This document shows positions 34,178-43,102 of a DNA stretch of 64,000 bases, in pieces; the stretch's first letter is position 1, and each line of letters starts with the position of its first letter. The notes under the pieces were generated by a model. It saw only the letters and a list, made by a program, of their open reading frames with translations, made no database searches and was not told the DNA's origin. The position numbers and the translations under genes were made by a program. This DNA comes from Paraburkholderia gardini (GTDB taxonomy: Bacteria; Pseudomonadota; Gammaproteobacteria; Burkholderiales; Burkholderiaceae): positions 124,001 through 188,000 of the forward strand of contig NZ_CAJQYY010000008.1 in NCBI RefSeq assembly GCF_907164575.1. The letters run 5' to 3'.

Positions 34178-35173
34178 TTACCAGCGCTGGTGGACCTGAG
34201 GCGCTATATGGCGCTCATAGACTTCGCGGACGCGCTGCATGGCCTCATCGGACAGCGGCGCGAGACTCGCAGCCGAGACGTTCGACGCCGCCTGGACCGC
34301 GTTTTTACTGCCCGGGATGATGACGGAGACGGCATCCTCCATGAGAATCCAGCGAAGCGCCAGTTGCGCCATGGAGGCGTCTACCGATACGAGGCCGCGC
34401 AGCTCGTCGACCGCTTTCAACGCGATGTCATAAGGCACCCCGGAGAACGTTTCGCCGACGTCGAACGCTTCGCCATGGCGGTTGAAAGCACGATGGTCAT
34501 CAGACGGGAAAACCGAATTCGCGGACATCTTGCCTGTCAGCATCCCGCTCGCCAGAGGCACTCGCGCAATGACTGCAACGTTCTTCTTTTGCGCCTGCCT
34601 GAAGAACAAATCGGCAGGGCGTTGACGGAACATGTTGTAGATAATCTGCACCGACACCACATTGGGATACTCGATCGCCTTCAGCGCTTCCTCGACCTTT
34701 TCGACCGACACGCCGTAGAAGCGGATCTTGCCGGCAGCGACAAAGCTGTCCATCGCGTCGAACACTTCGGGATGGTAATAAACCTCCGTCGGCGGGCAAT
34801 GCAATTGCACCAGGTCGAGCGTATCGACGCCCAGGTTCGAAAGGCTCCGGTCGATGAAACCCGCGAGCTCACGCCTGTTCGTATAGCCACTGGTTACATG
34901 CGGGTCGAGTCGACGCCCAAGCTTGGTCGCCACGATGGGACGCTCGCCGCCTCGTTGCCGCAACACGTCCCGGATAATCCGTTCCGAACGACCGTCACCG
35001 TAGACGTCTGCCGTATCAATGAACGTAACGCCGTTATCGAGCGCGGCGTTTAGCGCGGCCTTGGCGTCGTCTTCGGCGACGCCGCCCCACGAGCCGCCAA
35101 TCGCCCATGCTCCAAAACCGATTTCCGACACATTCCAGCCGGTACGACCAAATTTTCTCTTCAAAAGTGTCAT
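34178..35173 (-). CDS. Aldo/keto reductase
   Basis: 331 residues. NADPH-dependent AKR with the catalytic tetrad readable as D53, Y58, K84 and H125 (TFIDTADVYG; ATKLG; LVQLHCPP). The N-terminus RKFGRTGWNVSEIGFGAWAIGG and the C-terminal cofactor loop IPGSKNAVQAASN match the AKR/YajO-like group. It lies alone. Physiological carbonyl substrate unknown. Confidence 0.92.
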   Translation of the reverse strand: MTLLKRKFGRTGWNVSEIGFGAWAIGGSWGGVAEDDAKAALNAALDNGVTFIDTADVYGDGRSERIIRDVLRQRGGERPIVATKLGRRLDPHVTSGYTNRRELAGFIDRSLSNLGVDTLDLVQLHCPPTEVYYHPEVFDAMDSFVAAGKIRFYGVSVEKVEEALKAIEYPNVVSVQIIYNMFRQRPADLFFRQAQKKNVAVIARVPLASGMLTGKMSANSVFPSDDHRAFNRHGEAFDVGETFSGVPYDIALKAVDELRGLVSVDASMAQLALRWILMEDAVSVIIPGSKNAVQAASNVSAASLAPLSDEAMQRVREVYERHIAPQVHQRW

Positions 35174-35364
35174 TTAAGTGCTCGTCCTGTGTTTTGCGAA
35201 GTTACGTCGCTGGCGTTTCAATGAGCCGCACTGCATCAGTGCCAGTGGCCTTTCATTCATAGTGTAACAACCAGGCGGACGCTGTAGACGTGGCAGGTGC
35301 CCGAATCCATGCCGCGCTGTCAGCGATCGATTTTGCGTGTTGATGACGTCGGGGGATTGCCCGG

Positions 35365-36759
35365 CTACAGCTTCATGAAATCGCGCACGTACTTTTCGAT
35401 CCGGATTTCGAGTGGGTGGCCGCTTACCAGTCTGTCCGCACGGACATAGCTGCTAAAAACCTGTGCGTCCTGGCACAACGCGGCCTGGATGTCCCGAAGC
35501 AGTTCATCGCGGGATAATGCCGGAAATCGAATTTGCATGTCGGCCAGCAGCTGGATCTCGCTTGCAGCCATCTCGTACTCTTCGGACCGGATTTGATCGA
35601 AGTTACCTGCCTTCGCTGCCGTCACCCAGAACGCCCACAGGCGCTCCGCGAATTGCCGCACTTCGGGTCTCATGCCCTCGGGATATTTGACGAGAATCTT
35701 CTCGATAACGCTCGCAGGATACGACTCTTGAGCCATGGAGACGGGCGGCGGCGGTGCATCGTTTGGCGGATTCTCCGGACGCTTGCGAAAATACTGGCTC
35801 GCGATCTTCTTCGGAGGAGGGGGTGAAGAAGTCACCGGATTGTCCAGATTGCAGGTGCCGTTTGCCGTCCTGAGCACGCAGTCGACGAGCGAGAGGAAGA
35901 TCTTGTTGCTCTCGCTGCCGGAGGACAGATAGATGGATTCGAAGTCGTGCCCACCCAGGAAGTCGAACGCGGCCACCATGTTCGGCTTGAGCGGCGGGTC
36001 GAAATTCCTGACATCCATGGCGGGATTGTTCGCCTTGATGTAGCCCCGTAGTCCGCCGATGATTCCGTCAAACCAGCTTGTCATGTAGTTGGTTTGCGCT
36101 TTCGATCCGTTCGGCATGACGATCCAGGCTGCGGGAACTGCGACTCCAACCACATGCAAGCGCGCGCGTTGCGTGTCGCCAAGGTTTTTCTGGAGCGCCG
36201 AAACCGCCATGTTGGAGTAAAGATTGCCTTGTGAATGCGAAACCAGCAGAAGGTCCGCGCCAGTCTGGAGGGCGTCGTGAAGCTTCTTCGCATCATCAAG
36301 CGTTTCCATCAGCACGGTTTGCGGCGGGTCGAGCAGATTAATCGTGCGAATCCGGAGATCCTCCACCGGATCGGCAGCCGCCGTCGCCAGTTCCTTCACG
36401 TAGGGGCTCAAAAAATCCGGCTTCTCCAGAAGCAGTTCAAAATGCGCACGGGTAATGGCGGCAACCGCTTCCGGATCCCTGGTTTCCAGAACTTTTTGAA
36501 GCGCCACTTCCTGCAGATTCTTCCCCGTCGCGCCAACATGATAGAGAAGAATGACATTGCGCCCGGCATTGGGGCGCCTGCCGCCATCGCGGACGTCGGC
36601 GACAAGACGTACCAGATGATCGACGGCTCCCTGCAAGTTGGTTCGCATCCCGTTTGAGAATGCGATGTCCACGATCTTCCCGGAGTCGGCACGGGTCGCT
36701 GAACACGGCGCCAGCAACGTGAAGAGCAACACGCCTGCGATCGATGCTTTCCGTGACAT
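35365..36759 (-). CDS. Exported alpha/beta-hydrolase-like protein
   Basis: 464 residues; start at 36759 gives a signal peptide (SIAGVLLFTLLAPCSATRAD) with AGGAG upstream. The hydrolase-like part includes VILLYHVGATGK and a nucleophile elbow LLLVSHSQGN (SHSQG, Ser176), as in lipases/esterases. A proline-rich hinge (SSPPPPKK ... DAPPPPVS, about 318-350) leads to a helical C-terminal domain of about 110 residues of unknown nature. Function not assigned; a secreted or periplasmic esterase is plausible. Confidence 0.75.
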   Translation of the reverse strand: MSRKASIAGVLLFTLLAPCSATRADSGKIVDIAFSNGMRTNLQGAVDHLVRLVADVRDGGRRPNAGRNVILLYHVGATGKNLQEVALQKVLETRDPEAVAAITRAHFELLLEKPDFLSPYVKELATAAADPVEDLRIRTINLLDPPQTVLMETLDDAKKLHDALQTGADLLLVSHSQGNLYSNMAVSALQKNLGDTQRARLHVVGVAVPAAWIVMPNGSKAQTNYMTSWFDGIIGGLRGYIKANNPAMDVRNFDPPLKPNMVAAFDFLGGHDFESIYLSSGSESNKIFLSLVDCVLRTANGTCNLDNPVTSSPPPPKKIASQYFRKRPENPPNDAPPPPVSMAQESYPASVIEKILVKYPEGMRPEVRQFAERLWAFWVTAAKAGNFDQIRSEEYEMAASEIQLLADMQIRFPALSRDELLRDIQAALCQDAQVFSSYVRADRLVSGHPLEIRIEKYVRDFMKL

Positions 36760-37032
36760 GTCTGGGCACTCCTGCGAGACGAAGTGTCGAGGATAGAATG
36801 GGCGCAGTACCGCATCATTCACATGGCAGGTATGTGCGCCAGCAAACGCGGGCACTTCAGTTATGCCCCTCGCTTACTGTCTCAGGTCGCAATCCGGCAA
36901 TGGCCGCCCCCACTGACATAGGCGACCGCGGCGGCCGCCAGCAGGGGTAGCAACGCATTTGCGTCGCCTGTCAGTTCGAATGCAGATACTGCGGCCATCA
37001 CGGCCGCGCTCTCGCGATTCAGGGAGACAAAC

Positions 37033-38796
37033 ATGGCTCGACTGCTATCGGTGAATGTCGGACTGCCGCGCGACATCGACTGGAAAGGTCGCACGGTCCA
37101 CACCGGAATCTGGAAGGAGCCGGTGCATGGGCGCTGCTGGGCCGGGCGGTTGAATCTGGCGGGAGACGGTCAGGGCGATCTGGCTGGGCACGGGGGTGAG
37201 CAGCGGGCCGTGTTCGTCTACCAGATCGAATCGTATCGCCATTGGCAGGCGCAACTGAAGCGGACCGACTTCGTCTACGGACAGTTCGGCGAGAACTTCA
37301 CGATCGAAGGCATGCCGGACTCCGCGGTGTGCATCGGTGACCGCTACCGGATCGGCACCGCCGTGTTCGAGGTGACGCAACCTCGGGTGACCTGCTACCG
37401 CGTCGGTATCCGGACGAACGAGCCCCGGATGCCTGCCTTGCTGACATCCAGCGGACGGCCCGGGTTCTATTTCCGCGTCCTGCAGGAGGGCGCCGTCGGC
37501 GCTGGCGACGACATCGTGAAAGTCGGCGAGGCAGACGAGCGCGTGAGCGTCGCCGGGATCAACGCGCTCCTGTATTCGCCTCATCATCCGCGCGACCGGC
37601 TGGAGCAGGCGTTACGCATCGATGCACTGTCGCCCGGGTGGCGCGGGTCATTCGAGGCGCTGCTGCGGGACCAGACGACGGGTACGGCGAGCGGGAACGC
37701 AGGACTTGCGCCGGCAGCCGCCGCACATCCGGTCGCACCCGGATTCCGGCCGCTCACGGTGACGGCGATCGAACAGGTATCCGCCGATGTGCGCTCACTG
37801 ACGTTGCAGGACACGAGCGGCCAACCGCTGCAAACGGCGCTACCCGGTCAGTACGTGGTGCTGCGTCTGCCACGGCCCACCGGCGGCCCGCCGCTCTTTC
37901 GCAGCTACTCGCTTTCGGGCGCCGCATCGACGCAGCGCTATCGGATCAGCGTCAAGATCGAGCTGAATGGGGCTGCGGGAACCTGGCTGCATAAGCATGT
38001 CCACGTCGGAGATGCACTCGACGTCAGCGCGCCGCGCGGCAGCTTTGTTCTGCAGCCCGGAGAAGGTCCGCTGGTGCTGCTCAGCGCGGGAATCGGCGTG
38101 ACACCTGTTCTTGCCATGCTGCACGCGCTGGCCGCAGCCGGCTCGACGCGGCCGGTGTGGTGGCTCCACGGCGCTCGCGACCGGCAGTACCACGCATTCG
38201 CGGATGAAGCCCGCGGTCTCGTGCACGCACTGGCGCACGGGCGCAGCTATGTCTGCTACAGCCGGCCGGATTCGCGCGACCGCATCGGCGAGGATTTTGA
38301 TGCGACCGGTCACCTGTCGCGGGCGGCGCTCGACGAGGCAGGCGTGCCGCGAGGGGCGGATTTTTACCTCTGCGGCCCAACACGCTTCATGGCGGACATG
38401 AGAATGGCGCTCGCCGCCCTGAGCGTCGCGCCTGAGCGGATTCACGCCGAAATCTTCAACGGCGGTGAGGCGCTGACACCTGGAATCGTCGGCGCCCGGG
38501 CGCGTGCGCCGCACCCGCCGGAAGGAGATGCCGACACCGGGCCACTCGTTTCATTCGCGCGCAGCGGCGTCGCGGCACACTGGAATGCGGCGGTGTATCC
38601 GGGCATTCTGGATATGGCCGAAGCGTGTGACGTGCCGGTTCGCTGGTCGTGTCGAACCGGGGTCTGTCATAACTGTGAAAGCGGACTGGTTTCGGGGACC
38701 GTCAGCTATGGTCCTGAGCCGCTCGACATGCCTGCGCAAGGGAACGTTCTTGTTTGCTGCGCGCAGCCGGTCGGGGACGTCGTCGTCGATTTGTGA
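37033..38796 (+). CDS. MOSC domain-ferredoxin reductase-2Fe-2S fusion oxidoreductase
   Basis: 587 residues with three parts. 1-170: a YiiM-type MOSC domain (GDGQGDLAGHGGEQRAVFVY, FGENFTIEG, QPRVTCYRVGIR with the MOSC cysteine). About 240-490: FAD/NAD(P) ferredoxin reductase (RSYSLSG FAD motif, SAGIGVTPVLAML, YLCGPTRFM). About 500-587: plant-type 2Fe-2S ferredoxin with C540, C545, C548 and C575 or C576 (CRTGVCHNC ... LVCCAQP). The fusion suggests an electron chain to a molybdenum-cofactor-linked detoxification reaction such as N-hydroxylated base reduction (inference from YiiM). Good AGGGAG site. Confidence 0.9.
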   Translation: MARLLSVNVGLPRDIDWKGRTVHTGIWKEPVHGRCWAGRLNLAGDGQGDLAGHGGEQRAVFVYQIESYRHWQAQLKRTDFVYGQFGENFTIEGMPDSAVCIGDRYRIGTAVFEVTQPRVTCYRVGIRTNEPRMPALLTSSGRPGFYFRVLQEGAVGAGDDIVKVGEADERVSVAGINALLYSPHHPRDRLEQALRIDALSPGWRGSFEALLRDQTTGTASGNAGLAPAAAAHPVAPGFRPLTVTAIEQVSADVRSLTLQDTSGQPLQTALPGQYVVLRLPRPTGGPPLFRSYSLSGAASTQRYRISVKIELNGAAGTWLHKHVHVGDALDVSAPRGSFVLQPGEGPLVLLSAGIGVTPVLAMLHALAAAGSTRPVWWLHGARDRQYHAFADEARGLVHALAHGRSYVCYSRPDSRDRIGEDFDATGHLSRAALDEAGVPRGADFYLCGPTRFMADMRMALAALSVAPERIHAEIFNGGEALTPGIVGARARAPHPPEGDADTGPLVSFARSGVAAHWNAAVYPGILDMAEACDVPVRWSCRTGVCHNCESGLVSGTVSYGPEPLDMPAQGNVLVCCAQPVGDVVVDL

Positions 38797-38862
38797 GCGC
38801 GAACCTGGTCGCCCTTTTTTGAGGTGAGCGGCTCTTTCACAGGTGCTACCGGTACGTAATCG

Positions 38863-39291
38863 TCACGCCCCAATCCCGGAGATATCCGGCCGCAGGTGGA
38901 GCATCAGAGCCGCGCATATCAGACCGAACCCAAGGTGCGGGGCGACGATTGCAACCAGCATGGCGGTCGTGAAACCCGCAAGGACGATGAGCGACCGGTA
39001 CCTCGCCGTACGCCGCATACGCGCGGACACCATGGCGGCGTCCGCATGGGCCAATACCTGGTATTCGAAAATGTTGTACGCCGTGTCGATGCATATAAAA
39101 AGGCCTGCGTAAAACATGACGGACGACGACGCAAACCGGGTCGTCGCGACCCACGCCGTCGCGAAAGGCAGCAGCGAGACCAGGAAGAGGTGAACGAAGT
39201 TGAGCCATATCATTGCCAGCGTCGGTGGACCGACGAACCGCATCAGATGATGGTGACTGATCCAGATGATCGCGATGAATTCGTTGAGATA
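38863..39291 (-). pseudogene. TMEM175/DUF1211-family membrane protein, 5' end deleted
   Basis: From about 39291 the minus strand encodes the later part of a TMEM175-type channel protein: FIAIIWISHHHLM, then LAMIWLNFVHLFLVSLLPFATAW and two further hydrophobic helices, ending at 38863. The first one or two helices, including the family's N-terminal motif, are missing. Upstream in the same frame the sequence is not family-like; it is the complement of a GNAT gene piece. The two truncated genes meet back to back at about 39288. Confidence 0.7.
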
Positions 39292-39516
39292 AGCGCCGTT
39301 TGCGTGGATGACGACTGGCGTGGAAAAGGGCTTGCCCGTCGGCTCGTGAAAATCCTGCGCAGGGAAATTGAGCACCGGGGGGCGACGCCGTTTCTGCACG
39401 TGTTCGGTAACAACCGTTCTGCGATTGCATTGTATGAACGTCTGGGCTTCGAATTGCGCCGCACGTTTTACCTTACCCGCGCCGGACATGCCGATCCGCA
39501 TCGGGTACGGCAGTGA
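39286..39516 (+). pseudogene. GNAT N-acetyltransferase, 5' end deleted
   Basis: From about 39286 the plus strand gives EISAVCVDDDWRGKGLARRL, the acetyl-CoA pyrophosphate loop (RGKGLA), followed by GNNRSAIALYERLGFELRRTFYL, a normal GNAT C-terminus ending at 39516. The N-terminal half of the domain is absent; upstream is the antisense of the TMEM175 remnant. Probably inactive. Confidence 0.7.
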
Positions 39517-39561
39517 ACGCACCTCGCGTTTAGCCAGTTCAGCCTTGAGCAAATGTCAGTG

Positions 39562-39747
39562 TCAGTGTTCACCGGTTAGACGCCTGATCGACCCGCTTAC
39601 TCCGAACGCCGTCCTGGACACCGGGTAGACGGGCCCGAAGATCGCGCGATAGGGGAAAGCCGGGTCCGAGTTCGTCGTCAGCGACCCAACGCCACTCGAC
39701 ACGTTCACGATGCGGGCTGCCATCGCCTTGCGCAGGAGCGGCAGCAT
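39562..39747 (-). pseudogene. SDR gene fragment
   Basis: Encodes LPLLRKAMAARIVNVSSGVGS...NSDPAFPYRAIFGPVYPVSRTAF, the mid part of an SDR around the catalytic Ser and Tyr. The Rossmann N-terminus and the C-terminal third are missing, and the YxxxK lysine is Arg. It abuts the 3' end of a complete SDR gene. A remnant, not a functional gene. Confidence 0.65.
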
Positions 39748-39753
39748 CGCCAG

Positions 39754-40503
39754 TCAGCGGGCCTCGGCCGCCCACGCCTCGGCATCGGCGCCGGCCGGAA
39801 TGCGCATGGGGGACGACGGGTCGGTCACTGCGAGCCACACCGCTTCGGCGACGTCCCGCGCATGGGTGACCGGCAACGATGTGTCCGTCAACCGCGCGAA
39901 GACCTTTTGCACGAAGTCGGCATAGGCCGCGTGGTCGAGGCCATGCATGCGGTCGTGCGCATTCTCGCTGAAGCGTGTCTCAGGCGAGCGACCCGGCAGC
40001 ACCAGGCGCACGCGCACGCCGAACGGCTCGAGTTCCAGCGCCACGGACTCGGTGAACGCGTTCACTGCCGCCTTGCTCGCCCGGTAGGCGCTGATCAGGG
40101 GGAGCACCTTTAGCGTCACGCTCGACGTGACGTTCACGATGACGCCGGCCTTGCGCTGCCGGAATTGAGGCAGCACCGCCTGCGTCATGGCCATCGTGCC
40201 GAAGGTGTTGGTCTCGAAGACCTCGCGCACCGTCGATATGGGGGTGATCTCGGCCGGGGACGCCGCACCGAAGCCCGCGTTGTTGACGAGCGCGTCGATC
40301 GCACCTGCAGCCTCCACGGCCTGGCGGATGCTTTCCGGATCGGTAACGTCGAGCGCCAGCACGCGCAGGCGATCGGAGGGCGGCAGCACGTCGTTGCGCG
40401 GCGTGCGCATCGTGGCGACGACGTGCCAGTCACGGGCCAGGAAGTAGCGCGCGATCTCGAGGCCGAAGCCAGACGAGCAACCTGTGATCAGTACGGTTTT
40501 CAT
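39754..40503 (-). CDS. Short-chain dehydrogenase/reductase
   Basis: 249 residues; the ATG at 40503 has AGGACTT just upstream. Classical SDR: TVLITGCSSGFGLEIARYFL, NNAGFG, catalytic Ser in VNVTSSVTLK and an intact YRASKAAV (YxxxK). It is divergent from an AraC-family gene at 40599, which probably controls it. Substrate unknown. Confidence 0.92.
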   Translation of the reverse strand: MKTVLITGCSSGFGLEIARYFLARDWHVVATMRTPRNDVLPPSDRLRVLALDVTDPESIRQAVEAAGAIDALVNNAGFGAASPAEITPISTVREVFETNTFGTMAMTQAVLPQFRQRKAGVIVNVTSSVTLKVLPLISAYRASKAAVNAFTESVALELEPFGVRVRLVLPGRSPETRFSENAHDRMHGLDHAAYADFVQKVFARLTDTSLPVTHARDVAEAVWLAVTDPSSPMRIPAGADAEAWAAEAR

Positions 40504-40598
40504 GGGAAGTCCTATGGGGATGTGTACCCACACGATAGATCGCCGAGGCCGTACTTGCTACAATCCAGAATCCGAATTTCATTTGCAGGAGTCCGGCG

Positions 40599-41516
40599 AT
40601 GATCGATCCATTAGCCGAAGTGGTGACGCTGCTGCAGCCGGGTGCCCGGTTCTCCAAACTCGTCCTCGGCGCCAGCCCCTGGCGCATCAGTCGCTCGGAT
40701 GCCGGCGAGCCGTTCTATTGCGTGATCCTCGAGGGCGGGTGCCGCATCGCGATCGACGGACACCAGCCAATCGAGCTTCTGTCGGGTGACTTCGTCCTGA
40801 TTCCAGCGGCTTACGGCGTCGCGATGTCCAGTCTCGAGCCGCCGCCGCCGGGCGTCGAGACGCCGGCGCCCATCGCGCTGGGCAACGGTGAATTCAGAAT
40901 CGGCGCCCCGGACAACCCGATCGACGCGCGCATGATGGCGGGCCACTGCAGCTTCGGTTCGCCGGATGCGTCCCTGCTGGTCTCGCTGCTGCCGCAACTC
41001 GTGCATGTGCGCGGCGAACAGCGGCTGGCCACGCTCGTGCAACTTGTGCGAGAGGAATCACGCGAGCAGCGGCCCGCGCGCGAGGTCGTGCTCGCACGGC
41101 TGCTGGAGGTACTGCTCATCGAGGCGCTGCGGTCCGCGGCAGGAACGAACGCGTCGCCGGGTCTGGTGCGCGGGCTCGCGGACGGTCGGCTCGCGGCCGC
41201 GATCCGTGCTTTGCACGATCGTCCGACGCACGCTTGGACGGTCGCCGAGCTCGCGAAGGAGGCCGCGCTTTCGCGTTCGACGTTCTTCGAGCGCTTCAGC
41301 CGCGCGGTCGGCGTCGCACCGATCGAATATCTGCTCACCTGGCGCATGGCACTCGCGAAGGACCTGCTGCGCCGCAACGCAGGCCGTGTCGCCGAGATTG
41401 CACAGCGCGTCGGCTACAGCTCCGCCAGCACCTTCAGCGTCGCCTTCACGCGGCACGTCGGCCGGCCGCCTGCGCAGTACGCGCGCGAGGAGCGGGCGGC
41501 CGCGAACGGCGCGTAA
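40599..41516 (+). CDS. AraC-family regulator with cupin N-terminus
   Basis: 305 residues. The N-terminal cupin-type domain (about 1-180; ISRSDAGEPFYCVILEGGCRIAIDGHQPIELLSGDFVLIPAAYG) is the AraC_binding_6/cupin_6 type. The C-terminal double helix-turn-helix spans about 200-295 (WTVAELAKEAALSRSTFFERF; GRVAEIAQRVGYSSASTFSVAFTRHVGRPP). It is divergent from the SDR gene, a common pairing for this subgroup. Confidence 0.93.
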   Translation: MIDPLAEVVTLLQPGARFSKLVLGASPWRISRSDAGEPFYCVILEGGCRIAIDGHQPIELLSGDFVLIPAAYGVAMSSLEPPPPGVETPAPIALGNGEFRIGAPDNPIDARMMAGHCSFGSPDASLLVSLLPQLVHVRGEQRLATLVQLVREESREQRPAREVVLARLLEVLLIEALRSAAGTNASPGLVRGLADGRLAAAIRALHDRPTHAWTVAELAKEAALSRSTFFERFSRAVGVAPIEYLLTWRMALAKDLLRRNAGRVAEIAQRVGYSSASTFSVAFTRHVGRPPAQYAREERAAANGA

Positions 41517-41551
41517 GACGGCCCAAAAAGGCCGTGTCCGGATCCGCGGAC

Positions 41552-43015
41552 TCAGGACGCGAATTCCTGTTCGCCGCGGAAAAGCATCCGGTCGGCGAGC
41601 CAGACCGCCAGCAGCGTCGCGCCCATCAACGGAAACACCATGCCGAGCAACACGAGGCCGGTTTTCCAGCCGCGCATCGGCGGCGCCGCGCGCTCACGCG
41701 ACGGCGCACCAGGCAAGCGTTGCGGCCGACGCATCCACCACATCACGCAGCCGGTTATCGCCATGCCGGCAAGCCCCAACGAAATCGCCGCGCACAGAAT
41801 CTGGTTGGCGACACCGAAATATCGCCCCATATGCAGCGATGTGCCGTACGACACCGTCTGCGAAACCGCGCCGTAGTCGCCGTAGCGGATGTCTTTCAGC
41901 ACCGCTCCGCTGTACTGGTCGATATAGAGGGTGCGCTCGGCTTTCGGATCGGCCGGGAAGTACGAGACCGTATAGACGCCGGTGGGCGATGTCGGCAGCG
42001 CGATGTCGTAGCCGTCCGTCACGCCGAGCGATGCCACCAGCGTAATCACTCGGTCGAGCGACAACGCCTGCATCCTGTTACGTCCGGTGGACTCCGGCAC
42101 CCTGACGTTGCCGACAGCCCACGGCGTGGACGGCAGCGGCAGGTCGTCCATCACCATGCCGGGCATCGATCCCATCTTCGATTCCGCTGCGTCGGGCGCT
42201 GCATGTGTGTGCCCGGCGTGTTCCGCATGAGCGCCGGGCAGCGCGGAGCGCAACGGCAAGCTGCCCCATGAGCCGGCAGGTGCACCCAGGTTCGCGCTGG
42301 TCGCAAGCGCCTTGAACTGTTTGCCCCACGAGCCGGACCACGGCAGACCGGTCAGCACGAAAGCCACCGCGCCGAGCGCGAGCCAGGCGCCCATCACCGC
42401 ATGCAGGTTCTTCCATAACGGCCGCCCTTTCAGCGTGAAACGCGGCCGCAGCGCGGCGCGCAGGGTTGTCTTCTCGCGTGGCCACCAGAGCGCGACGCCG
42501 GTGCCGATCATCACCAGTGTCCAGCACGCGGCCAGTTCCATCAGCAACTCGCCGGGCTTGCCGAGCAGCAGCTTGCGATGCAGCATGCGGTCCACCTGCA
42601 TGAAACGATGCTCGACACTCAGCGTGCCCAGAATTTCACCGCTATAGGGGTTCACATAGACGCTTTGCTTGTCTCCATCACGGAGGCGAAAGACGAATTC
42701 GGCGCTGCGATCAGGCATCGTCGCGATCGCGGCGGTCACGGCTACCGCATCGGCCGGCATCGCCGTGCGGGCCTTCGTCAGCAACGCGTCAGGGCTAAGC
42801 CGCGGCGTGGCCTGCGGTTCGACAACCAGCCGGTGAGGGTAAAGCAGCGGCTCGATTTGCGGCTGGAAGCAATACAGCGTGCCGGTGATCGCAAGGATCA
42901 CCAGAAACGGCATCACGAAAAGGCCCGCATAAAAGTGCCAGCGCCATAGCGTCCGGTAGCCTGCGCCTGCCGTGCCGGCGGATGACGCAGTGTGTTGAGC
43001 AGTCGTGGTGGACAT
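41552..43015 (-). CDS. PepSY-associated membrane protein (PiuB-like), copper-linked
   Basis: 487 residues, four main membrane segments: WRWHFYAGLFVMPFLVILAITGTLY near the N-terminus, a pair near 165-230, and one or two C-terminal. PepSY domains lie in the periplasmic loops. A His/Met-rich loop around 270-300 (GAHAEHAGHTHAAP ... GSMPGMVM) suggests copper. Family members are thought to act with TonB receptors in metal uptake, possibly as reductases. It is the last gene of the copper operon, 88 bp after the TonB receptor gene. Confidence 0.9.
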   Translation of the reverse strand: MSTTTAQHTASSAGTAGAGYRTLWRWHFYAGLFVMPFLVILAITGTLYCFQPQIEPLLYPHRLVVEPQATPRLSPDALLTKARTAMPADAVAVTAAIATMPDRSAEFVFRLRDGDKQSVYVNPYSGEILGTLSVEHRFMQVDRMLHRKLLLGKPGELLMELAACWTLVMIGTGVALWWPREKTTLRAALRPRFTLKGRPLWKNLHAVMGAWLALGAVAFVLTGLPWSGSWGKQFKALATSANLGAPAGSWGSLPLRSALPGAHAEHAGHTHAAPDAAESKMGSMPGMVMDDLPLPSTPWAVGNVRVPESTGRNRMQALSLDRVITLVASLGVTDGYDIALPTSPTGVYTVSYFPADPKAERTLYIDQYSGAVLKDIRYGDYGAVSQTVSYGTSLHMGRYFGVANQILCAAISLGLAGMAITGCVMWWMRRPQRLPGAPSRERAAPPMRGWKTGLVLLGMVFPLMGATLLAVWLADRMLFRGEQEFAS

Positions 43016-43102
43016 TCAATCCTCCTGGGTACAAATCATTGATCTTTCATTTCGGGCAGCGCGGCGCAAGGGGCTACCCGATACCTGAAGCCGCGCAGGC
43101 GT

